Source: CAVRIA01 sp963721115 (GTDB taxonomy: Bacteria > Desulfobacterota > Binatia > HRBIN30 > CADEER01). Taken from it: a DNA stretch of 64,000 nucleotides. The DNA lies in assembly GCA_963721115.1 (NCBI GenBank), contig CAVRIA010000008.1:521796-585795 (forward strand). Direction: 5' to 3'. Within the stretch, counting starts at the first letter, position 1, and the number at the start of each line of letters is the position of its first letter. Below, piece by piece: positions 19,401 to 28,281 of the stretch. Position numbers and translations under genes: made by a program. The notes below the pieces were generated by a model that was not told the origin of the DNA, made no database searches, and worked only from the letters and a program-made list of their open reading frames with translations.

Positions 19401-22302
19401 CGACGATGCCCGCTGCCGCCGCGCCGAGCGCCACGCCGCCCGCCATTCGCTGGTAGAACCCGCGGACATCGAGGGGGAGGTTGAACCTCGCCTGAGCGGC
19501 GGTGACCCACTCCAGCATGTGCCGCCGCGTCCCGAGGAGACGTACGAGGGTGCGCACGATGGCGTCACTCATCAACCACGCCTGATGCGCGAGAAGGGTG
19601 ACGACGAAGGCGATCTGCAAGAGCGCGAGGCCGAGATCCTCCCCCATGGCGCGCAAGTGGCTGCGTTTCGAGAACCCCAGGCGTCGCGGCACGATCCCGG
19701 CGAAGAAAGGCAGGAGAGCGGGCAGCGCCAGCATGGCGAGCACCCCCAGGCTCCACACCACCGCGGCAGGGGGTGGCAGAGTCCACCCCACCAACAAGGC
19801 GAAGAACGTGGCCGGCGCCGCCAGCGTTCGGCGCAGGTTGTCCATCATCTTCCAGCGGCCAACGAACGGAATCGCCCTGCTCGCCGAATCGGCATTCGAT
19901 CCCCGCCCACGGCCGAAGATCCAGGGGATCAGTTGCCAATCGCCCCGCGCCCAACGATGCTGGCGCGCCGCCGCGACGTCGTAACGCGATGGGAACTCCT
20001 CGACGACCTCGATGTCGGAGACGAGGCCGGCGCGCGCAAAGATCCCCTCCAGAAGGTCGTGACTCAGCACCGCGCTCTCCGGAATCCGGCCGGCGAGCGC
20101 GGCTTCGAAGACGTCCACGTCATAGATTCCCTTGCCGGTGTAGGAACCCTCTCCGAGTAGATCCTGGTACACATCGGAGACGGCAAAGGCGTAGGGATCG
20201 ATCCCGCCGGGGCCGGAGAACACACGCTGAAACAGCGATCCCTCGCGCCTGGTCGGCAACGTCGGCGTCACCCGGGGTTGCAGTATCGCGTACCCCTCGA
20301 TCACGCGCTGCGCGCGCGCATCGAGTAGCGGGCGGTTGAGGGGGTGCGCCATCTTGCCGACCAATCGCCTGGCGGTCCCGCGCGGCAGCCTCGTGTCGGT
20401 GTCGAGCGTGATCACGTAGCGAATGCCGGGGGGCACGGCCGGTGCGCAACCGCCGACGGTCAGGAAGGTCGTGTCGGTGGCGCCGCGCAACAATCGGTTC
20501 AGCTCGTGCAGCTTCCCGCGTTTGCGTTCCCAGCCGATCCACTTCCCCTCCCCGTCGTTCCAGACGCGGCGGCGATGGAGCAGGAGAAAGCGATCACCCT
20601 CCGGCCGCCTTCCGTATCGTCGATTCAGGCGTGCGATGCCGTCCGCGGCGACGGCGAGAAGGTCCTCGTCGCCGGGCACACTCTCGGTACTGGAATCCGT
20701 CCAGTCCGAGAGCAGAGCGAAGCAGAAATCGTCCTCCGGACTGGCGAGGTGATGCACCTCGAGGTGTTCGATCAGCTCTTCGATCGCCTCGCGCGTCGTC
20801 AGCAGCGTCGGCACGGCGACCAGTGTACGCAAGCCGGACGGGACTCCGTCGCGCAGTTCCATACCGGGCAATGCCCTGGGACCGAACTGATTCGTGACGT
20901 GGCGGTTGACCAGCACGACCGCGGCGTCCGATGCAGGGACGAGCGCAGCAAGAGCGAGGAGCGCGAGGACCCATCCGCCGACCCCGAACGGCGTGAGGCC
21001 GCACAGCAGGATCGCGAGGAGGACGCCGGTGACGACGGCCATGGTTGCCAGGTAACCGAGCATGCCCGCCGCAGCGTAGGTGCGCACTACCCAATCCCGG
21101 ATCGGAATACGAAATCCGATCTCTCTTTCGAAGGCCCGACGCCCCCTCGAGATGAGGAAATACCCCGGGTCCTGCTCGGGGCTGATCGCGTTGAGGCAGC
21201 TTTGCCGCTCCTTTCCGACTCGCCCGGTCGCGGCGATCGCGCGCCGGGTCACTTCCAGCTCGGGGAGCCCCGAGCCGCGTGCCAACTCTTCGACCGCGTG
21301 GCGATACTGATCACGCGTCGGGAAGTCCATGGCGGCGAAATCGCTGTCGGCGCGCAGCGCCGCATCGACGAGACTGACGCTCTCGAAGAGCTCCGCCCAA
21401 TCGACGGCGGACATGAGGCGCATGCTGGTGATCACGTTGCGGACGGTCACGTTCATCGCGCCCTGCCGCTGATGTTCTTCGCGAACGATCTCGTCGGCGG
21501 TCGTTCCCTGCGCCGCCAGGCGTTCGTCGAGCCAGCGGAGCGCCGGCGTCACCGCCGGGTCCTGATCGCGCAACCGCTGGACCAGCTGGACCGCGAAGGC
21601 CCGCGGCAGAGCTCTCTGCTCGAAGGGCTGCAGAGCCGTCGCCGCCGCTTCCGCCGCGCCGCTGCCGGCGCCGAGGAGCCGGTCGGCCAGGGCGTCGGCT
21701 TCCTGACGCGCCGCACGACTGGTGACGATCCGCTCCGCCGCGCGTCGCAGATTTTCGACCAACACGATGCGCAGCGTAATCGCCACCGCCCAGAGCTCGC
21801 CGATCGTCAGCGGTTGCACGCGCTGGTAGGCGCGCACGAAGCGGCAGAGCGTCTGCGGGTCGAACAAGCTGTCGGTGTGTGCGACGAAGGCCCAGGCCAG
21901 GCCGAAAACGCGCGGGTAGCCTTCGAGGGGCCCTTCCGCCAGCTTCGGCAGCTGGCGATAGAAACCGCGCGGGAGATCGTCGCGGATCTCGCGAATCTGC
22001 TCCTCTGCGATGTGAAAGTTGTCGACCAGCCACTCGGCCGCGGGGGTGATGGCGCGTTCGTCACGGATGGCGGCGCCGATGGCGCGATAGGCAACGAGCA
22101 GCACCCGATAGTTGTCTCGGAGCCGCGTCGCCAGCGATCGGCCGCGCCCGGGCGTCCCCGTAACGCGCTGGGCCGCCGCCAGACTCTCGGCATGCTGCTC
22201 CAGGCGCTCGATGCTGAACAATTCGCCGCGGATCGGCTCTTGGGGTTCGCGCGCGGCCACCGCCGGCTGACCCGTGAGACCGCGAAGGATCGAATGCTTC
22301 AA
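13465..22302 (-). CDS. ndvB: Cyclic beta-1,2-glucan synthase
   Basis: A 2945-residue inner-membrane enzyme that polymerises UDP-glucose into beta-1,2-glucan, controls chain length and cyclises it for export to the periplasm. Order of domains: a helical N-terminal region; membrane helices near residues 410-470; a GT84 domain with TLDTDTRLPRGTARR (DxD) and QHRWARGDWQ; more membrane helices near 820-1000; a PF10091-type transglycosylase domain around 1300-1560; and a GH94-like phosphorylase half to the end, with GAGDWNDGMNRVG holding the acid Asp. Length matches ChvB/NdvB (about 2830-2870). It is one uninterrupted frame despite indels elsewhere. The first codon is TTG at 22302, with AAAGG upstream; no better ATG was seen, so the start is provisional. 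It follows the metallopeptidase gene by 98 bases. Confidence 0.95.
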   Translation of the reverse strand: MKHSILRGLTGQPAVAAREPQEPIRGELFSIERLEQHAESLAAAQRVTGTPGRGRSLATRLRDNYRVLLVAYRAIGAAIRDERAITPAAEWLVDNFHIAEEQIREIRDDLPRGFYRQLPKLAEGPLEGYPRVFGLAWAFVAHTDSLFDPQTLCRFVRAYQRVQPLTIGELWAVAITLRIVLVENLRRAAERIVTSRAARQEADALADRLLGAGSGAAEAAATALQPFEQRALPRAFAVQLVQRLRDQDPAVTPALRWLDERLAAQGTTADEIVREEHQRQGAMNVTVRNVITSMRLMSAVDWAELFESVSLVDAALRADSDFAAMDFPTRDQYRHAVEELARGSGLPELEVTRRAIAATGRVGKERQSCLNAISPEQDPGYFLISRGRRAFEREIGFRIPIRDWVVRTYAAAGMLGYLATMAVVTGVLLAILLCGLTPFGVGGWVLALLALAALVPASDAAVVLVNRHVTNQFGPRALPGMELRDGVPSGLRTLVAVPTLLTTREAIEELIEHLEVHHLASPEDDFCFALLSDWTDSSTESVPGDEDLLAVAADGIARLNRRYGRRPEGDRFLLLHRRRVWNDGEGKWIGWERKRGKLHELNRLLRGATDTTFLTVGGCAPAVPPGIRYVITLDTDTRLPRGTARRLVGKMAHPLNRPLLDARAQRVIEGYAILQPRVTPTLPTRREGSLFQRVFSGPGGIDPYAFAVSDVYQDLLGEGSYTGKGIYDVDVFEAALAGRIPESAVLSHDLLEGIFARAGLVSDIEVVEEFPSRYDVAAARQHRWARGDWQLIPWIFGRGRGSNADSASRAIPFVGRWKMMDNLRRTLAAPATFFALLVGWTLPPPAAVVWSLGVLAMLALPALLPFFAGIVPRRLGFSKRSHLRAMGEDLGLALLQIAFVVTLLAHQAWLMSDAIVRTLVRLLGTRRHMLEWVTAAQARFNLPLDVRGFYQRMAGGVALGAAAAGIVALVEPMALLVAAPFVILWMLSPVVAQWASRPPPLPGPTSRSVADTRALRLIGRRTWRFFDTFVVAEDNHLPPDNFQEDPEPVVAHRTSPTNLGLYLLSVVAARDFGWLGTLDTVERLEATLATMSGLERLHGHIYNWYDTRDLRPLEPKYVSSVDSGNLAGHLIALGNACRELGDATVVWPQSLAGIADALELTRESLHALTDDRRTQTVTRKQLDEALDGLAALLEPAPATPSAVAGQLGELARQADSIVDIAGTLTAERGDDSGSEVLRWAEAVRACVRVHERDLEQLMPWAPLIPALGAASPEDSLESLFDPFPSLVDLPDRCDVASQILARRRVTGTAQTDSDPSLCGRIEAVIDAFERSGRNARALHRRLVGLRKLAKEMFDAMDFGLLFDPARQLLSIGLSVAEGGLDPSCYDLLASEARLASFVAIAKGDVPVIHWSRLGRPLTPVDRGSALISWSGSMFEYLMPGLVMRAPAGSLLEQTNRLVVRRQIRYGAKLGVPWGVSESAYNVRDLELTYQYSNFGVPGLGLKRGLSEDAVIAPYATALAAMVDAKAAAQNFSRLAAAGGSGRYGFYEALDYTPTRLPEGEAVAVVHAYMAHHQGMSLIAIANALHDGAMRSRFHAEPIIQATELLLQERTPRDVAVARPRAEEVKGTTDVREIVPPIVRRFHSPHGPVPRTHLLSNGRYAVMMTAAGSGYSRWRDLAVTRWREDMTCDCWGSYVFLRDMDSGNVWSAGYQPSGVDPESYEVEFAEGRAEIARRDGTIATTLKVVVSAEDDAEVRHVSISNLGSRAREIELTSYAEVVLAPPAADTAHQAFSKLFVQTEFAADVGVLLATRRRRSPGEAEVWAAHLAVVQGEMLGDVQFETDRARFLGRGREIHTAISMLDGQPLSNTVGTVLDPIFSLRCRVQIPPGATARVAFWTLVAPSRSEALDLADKHRDATAFERAVTLAWTQAQVQLRHLGCAPEEAYLFQRLANHVIYSNPTLRPSSAILMRNQLGPSTLWPHAISGDLPIVLVRIDEVEDLEIVRQLLCAHRYWQMKRLAVDLVILNERPASYAQDLHAAVEALVRTSQSRSRSEGEGVRGSVFVLRADQISVEVRTLLQTAARAVLLSRRGSVSEQVKHLEEEPRAEWTVPVPSPPRVSLPLLLKQGVRERFDPPPETAPLRPAMEFFNGLGGFAAGGREYVTILGEGQWTPAPWVNVIANRSFGFQVSVEGGSYTWSVNSREHQLTPWSNDPVGDRPGEVIYVRDEDSGAFWCPTALPIRDDGGSYLVRHGQGYSRFEHTSHGIGLELLQYVPLDDPIKISRLKVRNHSNQSRRLSVTAYAEWVLGTSRGASAQFVVTEIDPDTTVILARNPWSTEFGGRVAFADLAGRQLAWTGDRTEFLGRNGTLARPAALAGRVALSKRVGAGLDPCGVLQAPLTLEPNGTVEIVFLLGEAPTRAQALSMAARYRAADLDGILRAVTEHWDDILGTVQVKTPDRSMDILLNRWLLYQTLACRVLARSAFYQASGAYGFRDQLQDVMAVAVSQPALTREHLLRAAARQFVEGDVQHWWLPPSGRGVRTRISDDRVWLAYAAAHYVQVTGDLAVLDETAAFLEGPALRPDEHDAYFEPMVAEERATLFEHCARALDGCLSVGAHGLPLIGAGDWNDGMNRVGEGGKGESVWLGWFLHAALSAFAPVAKARGESERASAWQRHATVLRESLEREAWDGEWYLRGYFDDGTKLGSASSEECRIDSIAQSWAILSGAADPARGLRAMAALNEHLVRRSDGLVLLFTPPFDQTPLDPGYIKGYPPGIRENGGQYTHAATWAVIAFAMLGDGDRAGELFSLLNPINHAGSRAALLRYKVEPYVTSADVYSQPPHAGRGGWTWYTGSAGWMYRAGLEWILGFRVQGATLLIDPCIPKAWRGFEIVFRYHSARYEIAVENPRGVARGVARAELDGAALSGNQARVDLADDGGTHHLRVILG

Positions 22303-22400
22303 TCGTGCCTTTCCGCTCGGTGAATGCGCCGCGCCGAGCTGCAGGAAGGTTCGTCGAACCGCCTCGTTGACACCGCTGGTAACGGACTTCCCCCTCGGCC

Positions 22401-23465
22401 TCAGCGACGCCCGACGATCGCCTCGTGCACGAATCGCAGCTTGTCGATCGCCGCGGGGGGAAGGACGAACGGGTAGCCGTCACCCAACCCCAGGCTGCGG
22501 TTGAGGTTGGTCAGTACGTAGGTCAGCGGAAACCAGTCATCCATCATTCGATCAAAAGGCTCGAGAGAGATGCCGGAGGCATCAGGCTGGAGAGACGGTT
22601 CGTCCGGCCGATGGGGCCGCAGCGTCAGCCCGCAAGCGGCGGCGGTCTCCAGGGCGTCGGTCATGAGCAGGTAGAGGGCCCACGTTTCGGCCCAGTCCTC
22701 CCAAGGGTGCGAGCTGGCGTAGGCGCTGACGTATCGCTGCTGCCAGTCTGAGGGCGCCCCTCTCTCGTAGTGTTGCTTCAATGCCTGGTTGTAGCTGTGT
22801 CGTTCGTCGCCAAACAGCTGGCGAAAGGCATTGACCCGGTCGCCGTTCTGCACCAGTTGGTCCCAATAGTAGTGACCGATCTCGTGACGGAAGTGGCCGA
22901 GGAGGGTGCGGTACGGCTCGTGGAATTGGAGCCGGCGCTCCTCGCGCTGCGCATCATCCGCCTCTGTCACGCTGATGGTGACGACTCCGCCCTTGTGCCC
23001 GGTGAGTACGGGTGCCGTTCCGGCCACACGGGAGTCGGCGAGGAACTCGAAGGCCAAGCCGTGCATCGGGTCGTCGACCTTGTTCTTCACAGGGAGCCCT
23101 AGATTGAGGAGATTGTAGACGAGGCGTCGCTTCGCCACTTCCAGGCGGTACCATGCTTCCTTGTGCCCGGGATGGCTCAAATCCGGAATCACCCTGGTGA
23201 GACGGCACGATGTGCAGAGCCGATCGCGGTCAGCGGCGGGAACCGCCCAGTTGCAGATGTTCTCACGGTCATAGTTCCCACACAGGCGGTACGTCTGTCC
23301 TTCTGCCCCAGGCATCGGAAACCGCCAGGTGTCACCGCCAGCCGGATCGAGCGAGCCGACCACCCCCAGGTCTGGCAGGTAGGCAAGGGGGTGGTCGCAG
23401 GTCACACATCGGCTGTTCTCAAAGAAGATGAGCTGCTGACAGTGTCCGCAGTGGAAGATTTTCAT
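22401..23465 (-). CDS. Zinc-ribbon putative metallopeptidase (Peptidase_Mx-like)
   Basis: A 354-residue protein with an N-terminal zinc ribbon (CGHCQQL then CVTCDHPL, residues 6-26) and a second CxxC-type cluster near residues 78-95 (LCTSCR). A metallopeptidase helix follows as RHEIGHYYWDQL near residue 215. A likely third ligand region is WEDWAETWALYLL near residue 285. This architecture matches the bacterial family usually annotated as putative zinc-binding metallopeptidase. No substrate is known and there is no signal peptide, so it is cytoplasmic. It lies directly upstream of the cyclic glucan synthase in the same direction. The start is ATG 23465 at the zinc ribbon. Confidence 0.85.
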   Translation of the reverse strand: MKIFHCGHCQQLIFFENSRCVTCDHPLAYLPDLGVVGSLDPAGGDTWRFPMPGAEGQTYRLCGNYDRENICNWAVPAADRDRLCTSCRLTRVIPDLSHPGHKEAWYRLEVAKRRLVYNLLNLGLPVKNKVDDPMHGLAFEFLADSRVAGTAPVLTGHKGGVVTISVTEADDAQREERRLQFHEPYRTLLGHFRHEIGHYYWDQLVQNGDRVNAFRQLFGDERHSYNQALKQHYERGAPSDWQQRYVSAYASSHPWEDWAETWALYLLMTDALETAAACGLTLRPHRPDEPSLQPDASGISLEPFDRMMDDWFPLTYVLTNLNRSLGLGDGYPFVLPPAAIDKLRFVHEAIVGRR

Positions 23466-23623
23466 CAGCTCGTCTCGAGTCGCGCGAGATGCACGGATTG
23501 CCGGTGGCGCCGCATCATCGAGTCCGACCCGTCATTAGGGTGCCAGAGCCGAGTAGCGTGCTCCTCTCTATCGCCGGGAAACCGAGATCCTTACCACGCG
23601 TCGGGCGGGAATCCAGCCCCGAT

Positions 23624-24247
23624 CTAGCCCGACTCACCTTCTCGCGCGCTCAGTACAATGCGGACCAGCTGGGCAGCCGCCGAGACGTTCATCTTGGAGA
23701 GCACCATGCGGCGGTGCCCTTCGACGGTGCGGATGCTGACGTTCATCGCCGCAGCGATCTCCTTGGACGTCTTGCCGGCAACGAGCAGCTCCATGACTTC
23801 GCGCTCGCGAGGCGTGAGGTGCGCGATCTGGTCGACCACGGAGGCCCGTGCCGTGGTTGCCGCGCGGGCTTGGCGATCGGTCTCGATCGCCGCCTGAATT
23901 CGCTCCAGCAACACTTTCGGTGGCGCCGGCTTTTGCAGGAAGTCGACCGCCCCCGCCTTCATCGCGCGCACCGAGGTCGACACATTTCCGTGCCCGGTCA
24001 GGACGATGATGGGAAGCATCGCCTTGCGGCGGTGCAGCTCGTCTTGCAGGTCCAGGCCGTTCTTGCCATGCCGCAGGCGAACGTCCAGCACGAGGCAGCC
24101 CGCGCGCGCGGGATCATAGGCGGCGAGAAACTCTTCACTCGCCGTGAACGTCTCGACGGCGAGTCCCGCCGCCTCCAGCAGCGCGCGCAACGACTGGCAT
24201 ACACTGACGTTGTCGTCCACAACGAAGACGGTCGCTTCCGGCGTCAT
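23624..24247 (-). CDS. FixJ/NarL-type response regulator
   Basis: A 207-residue two-domain regulator. The receiver domain has the acidic pair VVDDN, the phospho-acceptor Asp in CLVLDVRL near residue 54, VLTGHGN and the invariant Lys in LQKPA. The C-terminal LuxR-type helix-turn-helix reads LTPREREVMELLVAGKTSKE, then TVEGHR. ATG 24247 is chosen because AGGGAGAT lies just upstream and the frame before it runs inside the kinase gene. Its ATG overlaps the kinase stop (ATGA), so the hybrid sensor kinase is the obvious cognate partner. Target genes are unknown. Confidence 0.92.
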   Translation of the reverse strand: MTPEATVFVVDDNVSVCQSLRALLEAAGLAVETFTASEEFLAAYDPARAGCLVLDVRLRHGKNGLDLQDELHRRKAMLPIIVLTGHGNVSTSVRAMKAGAVDFLQKPAPPKVLLERIQAAIETDRQARAATTARASVVDQIAHLTPREREVMELLVAGKTSKEIAAAMNVSIRTVEGHRRMVLSKMNVSAAAQLVRIVLSAREGESG

Positions 24248-27200
24248 GTGGATCTCCCTTTCTGAGCCACGCTCGGCGACAGGGGCAGCCAGAGGCAAAA
24301 TGTGGTTCCCCTGCTACCGTCCTTGGGGCACGCCACCCAGATTCGGCCCTGATGGGCTTCGATGATGGAGCGGCTGATCGCCAGGCCCATTCCCAGACCG
24401 TGTGGCTTGGTGGTGAAGAAGGGCTCGAACAGCCGCTCGGTGGCGTCGTTGGGGAGGCCGGCGCCGCTGTCGCACACCGACAATTCCGCCATGCCATCCA
24501 CGGCTCGGGCTCGCAACTGGATCTCGCGGCAATCGCCGGGCCCTTCCCGAATGGCGTCGATCGCATTCTGCATCAGGTTCACGATGATCTGCTCGATCTG
24601 GATCCGGTCGGCGTGAATCGGGAGCGGTTGGCTGCCCGAGTCGAGGTGGAGGGTGATCCTCTCCTGCTGCAGCTGGCGCCCCAACAAACGCGGAATACTG
24701 CGGGCGATCTCACCCAGGTCCGCGGGTTGGAATCTGGGCTCTCTCTGTTGGATGAAGCTCCGCAGATGCTCCACGATGCTGCCGGCGCGCAGGGCCTCCG
24801 ACGATGCGTTCTCCAGCAGGGCGAGGAACTCGCTGGGCTTCGCTTTGCCCGATCTCACATACTGTGCGCACGCTTCCACCCCGTTTGCGATGGACGAGAG
24901 CGGTTGGTTGAGCTCGTGGGCCAGGTTGCTCGCCATCTCGCCGATGGTGCTGATGCGCAGCGCGTGTGCGAGCTCGGCTTGCCGCTGCCGGACCTGTTCC
25001 TCCGATTGCTTGAGGGCTTCGCTTTGCCGCAGCGTTTGCTGGGCCTGCTTGCGCTCGGTGATGTCTTCGATGGCCAGGAGGATCAGGTCGGGACGATCGC
25101 CGCCGTCCCGGATGGCTCGTGCATTGAGCAGCATGATGCGCGGGCCGATCGATTTGAAATCGTGCTCGACTTCGAAGTCGTTCAGCACATGTTTTCCGGG
25201 CAGAATTTCTCCCAGCAGCTTGCGCAGCCCGGGGATGTCCCACTGGTGGTTGCCCAGGTCGTACAGCAGCTGTCCGACGGTTCCCTCCGGGGAAGCCTCG
25301 AAGGTCGCGTAGAAGGACTGATTCGCCGAGCGGACGCGCATGTCTCCATCGAGCACCAGCAGCGGCTCGCGCACCGTGTCCACGATGGACTCCGCGTAGA
25401 GCCGCGCCTTCTGAAGTGCTTCCGCTGCCACGTCGGAGAACGTGATCACCACACCTTCGGTCCGCTGGTCGTGTGTATGGTAGGGAAGCACCTGGCGAAC
25501 GTACCACTGGCCGTCTTGGGATTGCACCTCTGTCTTCGGCGCTATCGGCCGGTGTAGGACCGCGGCAGCATCGGACAAAAGCGCGGGATCGACGAACTTC
25601 TGCGCGATGTCACTGATGGGCCGGCCGACGTCCGTTGCCACCAGGCTGAACAGCCGAGTCGCGGCCGGCGTAAAGCGCCGGAGGCAAAGGCGCGTGTCGA
25701 GAAACAGCGTCGCGATGTTGGTGCTGGTCAGCAGGTTGTCGAGGTCGTTGTTGGTCCCCCGTAGCTCCACGATCTTGCTTTCGAGGTCGATGTTGGAGGT
25801 GGTCAGCTCCTTGTTGAGCGATTGCAGCTCTTCTTTCGAGGTTTCCAGCTCCTCGTTGCTGGACTGCAGCTCCTCGTTGACCGACATCAGCTCTTCCTTC
25901 GAGGTCTCCAGCTCTTCGTTGCTGGATTGGAGCTCCTCGTTGACCGACAGCAACTCCTCGTTGGTTGCCCTGAGGTCCTCGACGTTGAGCTGCAGGTCCT
26001 CTCTGGCCACGTCCAGCTCGAGCTCGAGCTGCTGCACCATCGCGGCGTCCGGGCTGATCGAGTCGCTGATCGCTTGCATCGGGGCCGGTGCGGATACCGT
26101 CGTGTCGGGTTGGTCTTCAAAGGACACCAACCACAGCCCCCCGACCTCCCGCGTTGCGGCGAGTGGCTCGGCGGTTATTTTCAAGCGCTGGAATGCACTA
26201 CCGCGACGCATATGGACGCCGTCGATGACGACCCGCTGCTCTCCCTGGATCGCCTCTCGGACGGCTTCGCGCAGCTTGCTGCGCAATCCGCTGCGCGCCT
26301 TCGCAATCAGGTTACGCGTCGGCGGACCGCTCGGGTGGACGAGGTAGTCGTCGATCCGGCCGTGAAAATAGAGGATCTCGCAGGCGCGGTTGACGATCAC
26401 CGACGCGGGCGCATAGCGTTCGAGCAACAGTTGCTGCGCCAGCGCCGCCACGCGGCCGGCGTTCGGGAAGCTCGAGGTTCGCCCCGCCGCGAGAGACGAG
26501 ACGCTTACCGTGCCGACGGGAAACCGGACCTTGTCGTTACGGGTCGGTCCGATGCGCCGGTAGATCCGCCACTTCTTGGAAATCACTTCGAACGAATCCG
26601 CCCGCGAGCCGATGCCCTCGGCGCTGCCCAGGAACAGAAAACCGCCGCCGAGCAGAGCGAAGTGCAGTAACGCGGTGACGCGGTCCTGCAGCGCGGGCTC
26701 GAGATAGATGAGGAGATTGCGACAGCTGACGAGGTCGAGCTTCGAGAACGGCGGGTCGGTGAGCAGATTCTGTGGGGAAAAAACCACGACGGCGCGCAAC
26801 TCCTTGTTCGCCCGATAACCCGGCTCTTCGACGGTGAAGAATCGATTCAACCGCTCGGCGGACATTTGAGCGGCGATGCCGTGCGGGAAGACACCGGTGC
26901 GCGCCACTTCGAGCGCTTCGACATCGACATCCGAGGCGAACACATGCACGGGGCAGCTTTTTCCCGCCGCCTCCACTTCTTCGATCAGCACCATCGCGAT
27001 GGAGTACGCTTCCTCACCCGTGGCACAGGCGGGCACCCAGGCGCGCAGTGGGGAGTTCGTATCCTTCTCGGCCACCAACGGCCGAATCACCCGCTCCTGC
27101 AAGATCTGCCATGCGGCGGGATCGCGGAAAAAGCCGGTCACGCTGATCAGCAGGTCCTTTTGCAACGCGGCGAGCTCGGTCGGGTCGCTCCGCAGCAGCT

Positions 27201-28069
27201 CTGCGTATATCGGCATGCGGTCGATCTGCTTCAGGCTCATGCGGCGTTCGATCCGCCGACGCAAGGTCCCGGTCTTGTAGCCGCTGAAGTCGAACCCGGC
27301 GCTCGACCGGAGCAACGCCACCACGCTCGCGAGTGGATCGGGCGTCTTCCCGGGCGGCGGCGCGCTGCTGGTTCGGGTGAGGTATGCTTGCTTCACATAG
27401 CCGAGCAGAGCATCGGCCAACTCCTCGGCCGGCAGGACGTAGTCGGTGCTGCCGCTGGCAATGGCGCTGCGGGGCATGCCGTCGTGCTGTGTGGTCGCCG
27501 GGTCCTGGGCCATCGTCATGCCCCCGGCCGCCTTGATCTCCTTCAGGCCCAAAGTGCCGTCGGTGCCGGTGCCGGACAGTACGATGCCGATGGCGCGTTC
27601 CTGTTGATCCGCCGCCAACGAACGCAGAAAAAAGTCGATCGCCATCCGCAGGCCGCGCGGCTCGGTGGGCGGGCTGAGGTGCAGCGTGCGCGCGCGGATG
27701 CTCAGATATTCGTTGGGCGGGATGACGTAGACGCGGTTGGCTTCGACCCGCATTCCTTCTTCCGCCTGCACCACGCCGCATTCGTGTGTACGTGCCGACC
27801 AGATCCGCGGTGAGACTGTGGCGCGTCGGATCGAGGTGCTGGATCAGCACAAAGGCCACGCCGCGGTCGGCCGGCATGGCGCTGAAGAATTTTTTGAAGG
27901 CGTCGAGCCCACCCGCCGAAGCGCCGATGCCGACGATCGGAAACTCCACCTTCCGTTCCGCCCGGCTTCTGGATCTGGCGCGTTTCACTGCTGAGCTTTT
28001 CTCACCGCTAATATTCGAGGTCAACGAGCCGATGCTCACCTCAAAGAGATGTGCAGCCGGGCTGAGCAT
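24244..28069 (-). CDS. CheB-CheR-coiled coil-PAS-histidine kinase fusion
   Basis: About 1275 residues. A CheB methylesterase-like domain opens with GIGASAGGLDAFKKFF (Ser), FVLIQHLDP (His) and GTGTDGTLGLK (Asp). A CheR methyltransferase domain carries ACATGEEAYSIAM for SAM binding and CRNLLIYLEP. Next is a long coiled coil built on SSNEELETSKEEL repeats (about residues 690-780), then two PAS-like regions and a histidine kinase with NLAHELNQPLSS (phospho-His), the N box LMQNAIDAI and the G boxes DSGAGLP and GLGMGLAIS. No membrane segments were seen, so it is cytoplasmic. The CheB N-terminus and the rest are in different frames, joined near 27790 by one indel. No chemoreceptor or flagellar gene is nearby, so the methylation domains may serve sensing rather than chemotaxis. 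Confidence 0.9.
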
Positions 28070-28117
28070 GCTTGGCCGCGTGCCGAGGATCAGAAAGCGC
28101 AGGCCACATCCCTTCCA

Positions 28118-28140
28118 GTACCTCCTTTTAGAGGAGGTAC
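28118..28140. promoter_or_regulatory. Perfect 9-bp hairpin carrying an AGGAGGT sequence
   Basis: GTACCTCCT pairs perfectly with AGGAGGTAC across a five-base loop, between the wax ester synthase stop and the hybrid kinase start. On the minus strand the second arm is an ideal Shine-Dalgarno sequence locked in the stem. A 22-codon reading frame begins at ATG 28109, with GGAAGGG directly before it. It may be a terminator for the upstream gene or a leader that controls translation. There is no U-tract. Confidence 0.4.
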
Positions 28141-28147
28141 GGCTGCG

Positions 28148-28184
28148 CCGTAAGCTCGGACTACTACGCGCGTGGTTCTACGCG
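28148..28184 (+). repeat. Dispersed intergenic repeat, copy 1
   Basis: A 37-base element starting CCGTAAGCTCGGACTACTAC. It matches 59201-59237 at 36 of 37 positions and is related to 33198-33226. It lies 79-115 bases upstream of the hybrid kinase start. The later part (CGCGTGGTTCTACGCG) has weak self-complementarity. Confidence 0.7.
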
Positions 28185-28281
28185 GGTGGTGGCGCGCCGT
28201 CACTGCGCCGGGAAGGTGCGCGATGCGCCATGTCTCCGGCGGGCACATCCGAACCGGACGATCCCGCGCCGACTCCTTCGA

